Shown here: positions 5,951 through 6,001 of the stretch, one piece after another
Layout of the letters: each line of letters opens with the position of its first letter
How positions within the stretch are numbered: position 1 is the stretch's first letter
NCBI GenBank assembly: GCA_020720945.1
Contig: DYNR01000056.1
Coordinates: 5,369-11,369, forward strand
Source: Chthoniobacter flavus
GTDB lineage: Bacteria > Verrucomicrobiota > Verrucomicrobiia > Chthoniobacterales > DYNR01
Direction of reading: 5' to 3'
DNA: 6,001 bases
Notes under the pieces: model-generated
The model's database searches: none
What the model saw: the letters and a program-made list of their open reading frames with translations, nothing else
Told to the model about the DNA's origin: nothing
Position numbers and translations under genes: made by a program

Positions 5951-5992
5951 AAGCGGGGAGGTGGAACCAAGTTTTTCCCGTCCCCGTTTTTT
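5951..5992 (+). terminator. Probable intrinsic (rho-independent) terminator
   Basis: Arms AAGCGGGGA (5951-5959) and TCCCCGTTT (5981-5989) form nine pairs (one G.T) closed by a 21-base loop, and a run of six T (5987-5992) overlaps and follows the stem. It lies 28 bases after the stop of the exported-protein gene and would end that transcript. The loop is larger than usual, which lowers confidence slightly. Confidence 0.6.
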
Positions 5993-6001
5993 CAGGTAGA
6001 A

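Noticed and set aside
5938..5989. Alternative pairings of AAACGGG (5938-5944) with CCCGTTT (5983-5989), or of CGGG with CCCG (5977-5980) as a pseudoknot, suggesting a switch
   Set aside because: These are short, lie downstream of the last gene, and nothing follows in the window for a switch to control; the nine-pair terminator stem is simpler.
1..6001. Mobile element, CRISPR array or attachment site at the tRNA
   Set aside because: No integrase, transposase, inverted or regularly spaced repeats, and no second copy of the tRNA 3' end were found by eye in the window.

Overview
The window reads as chromosomal DNA from a Gram-negative-type bacterium. It carries an ADP-heptose-type (GT9) glycosyltransferase and an exported, signal-peptide-bearing protein, both typical of cells with an outer membrane or periplasm. 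Base composition is GC-rich, with strong G-over-C and T-over-A bias on the + strand (Leu mostly TTG, Phe mostly TTT, Gly often GGG). Every protein gene is on the + strand, as expected of a leading-strand segment. The glutaredoxin and the unknown membrane protein have a flavour I associate with Verrucomicrobiota (Opitutae-like), but this is a guess that cannot be proven from the window.

Layout. (1) 1-1098: 3' part of a GT9 (heptosyltransferase-like) gene that enters from the left; its last 13 codons run antisense into a tRNA gene. (2) 1058-1132, minus strand: tRNA-Glu(CTC) with an encoded CCA end. A short purine-rich gap (1133-1208) separates it from the divergent + strand operon and holds a candidate tRNA promoter and the first gene's ribosome binding site. 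(3) 1209-5505: a tightly packed operon of four genes: a CxxC glutaredoxin-like protein, an unrecognised membrane-anchored protein, and two consecutive Kef-type (CPA2) cation:proton antiporters, each with its own C-terminal TrkA-N/RCK domain. Two of the three junctions are stop/start overlaps and the third is a 24-base gap. (4) 5563-5922: a small exported Spy/CpxP-like protein with two LTxxQ-like motifs, followed by a probable intrinsic terminator at 5951-5992.

How the genes may work together (inference). The operon looks like a K+/Na+:H+ antiport module with a thiol-redox partner. The first antiporter keeps the transport motifs but has lost key nucleotide-binding residues in its RCK domain, whereas the second has an intact RCK site. 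This suggests the two proteins may form one hetero-oligomeric transporter, with the upstream glutaredoxin and the unknown membrane protein as accessory factors. No mobile element, CRISPR array or recombinase is visible.
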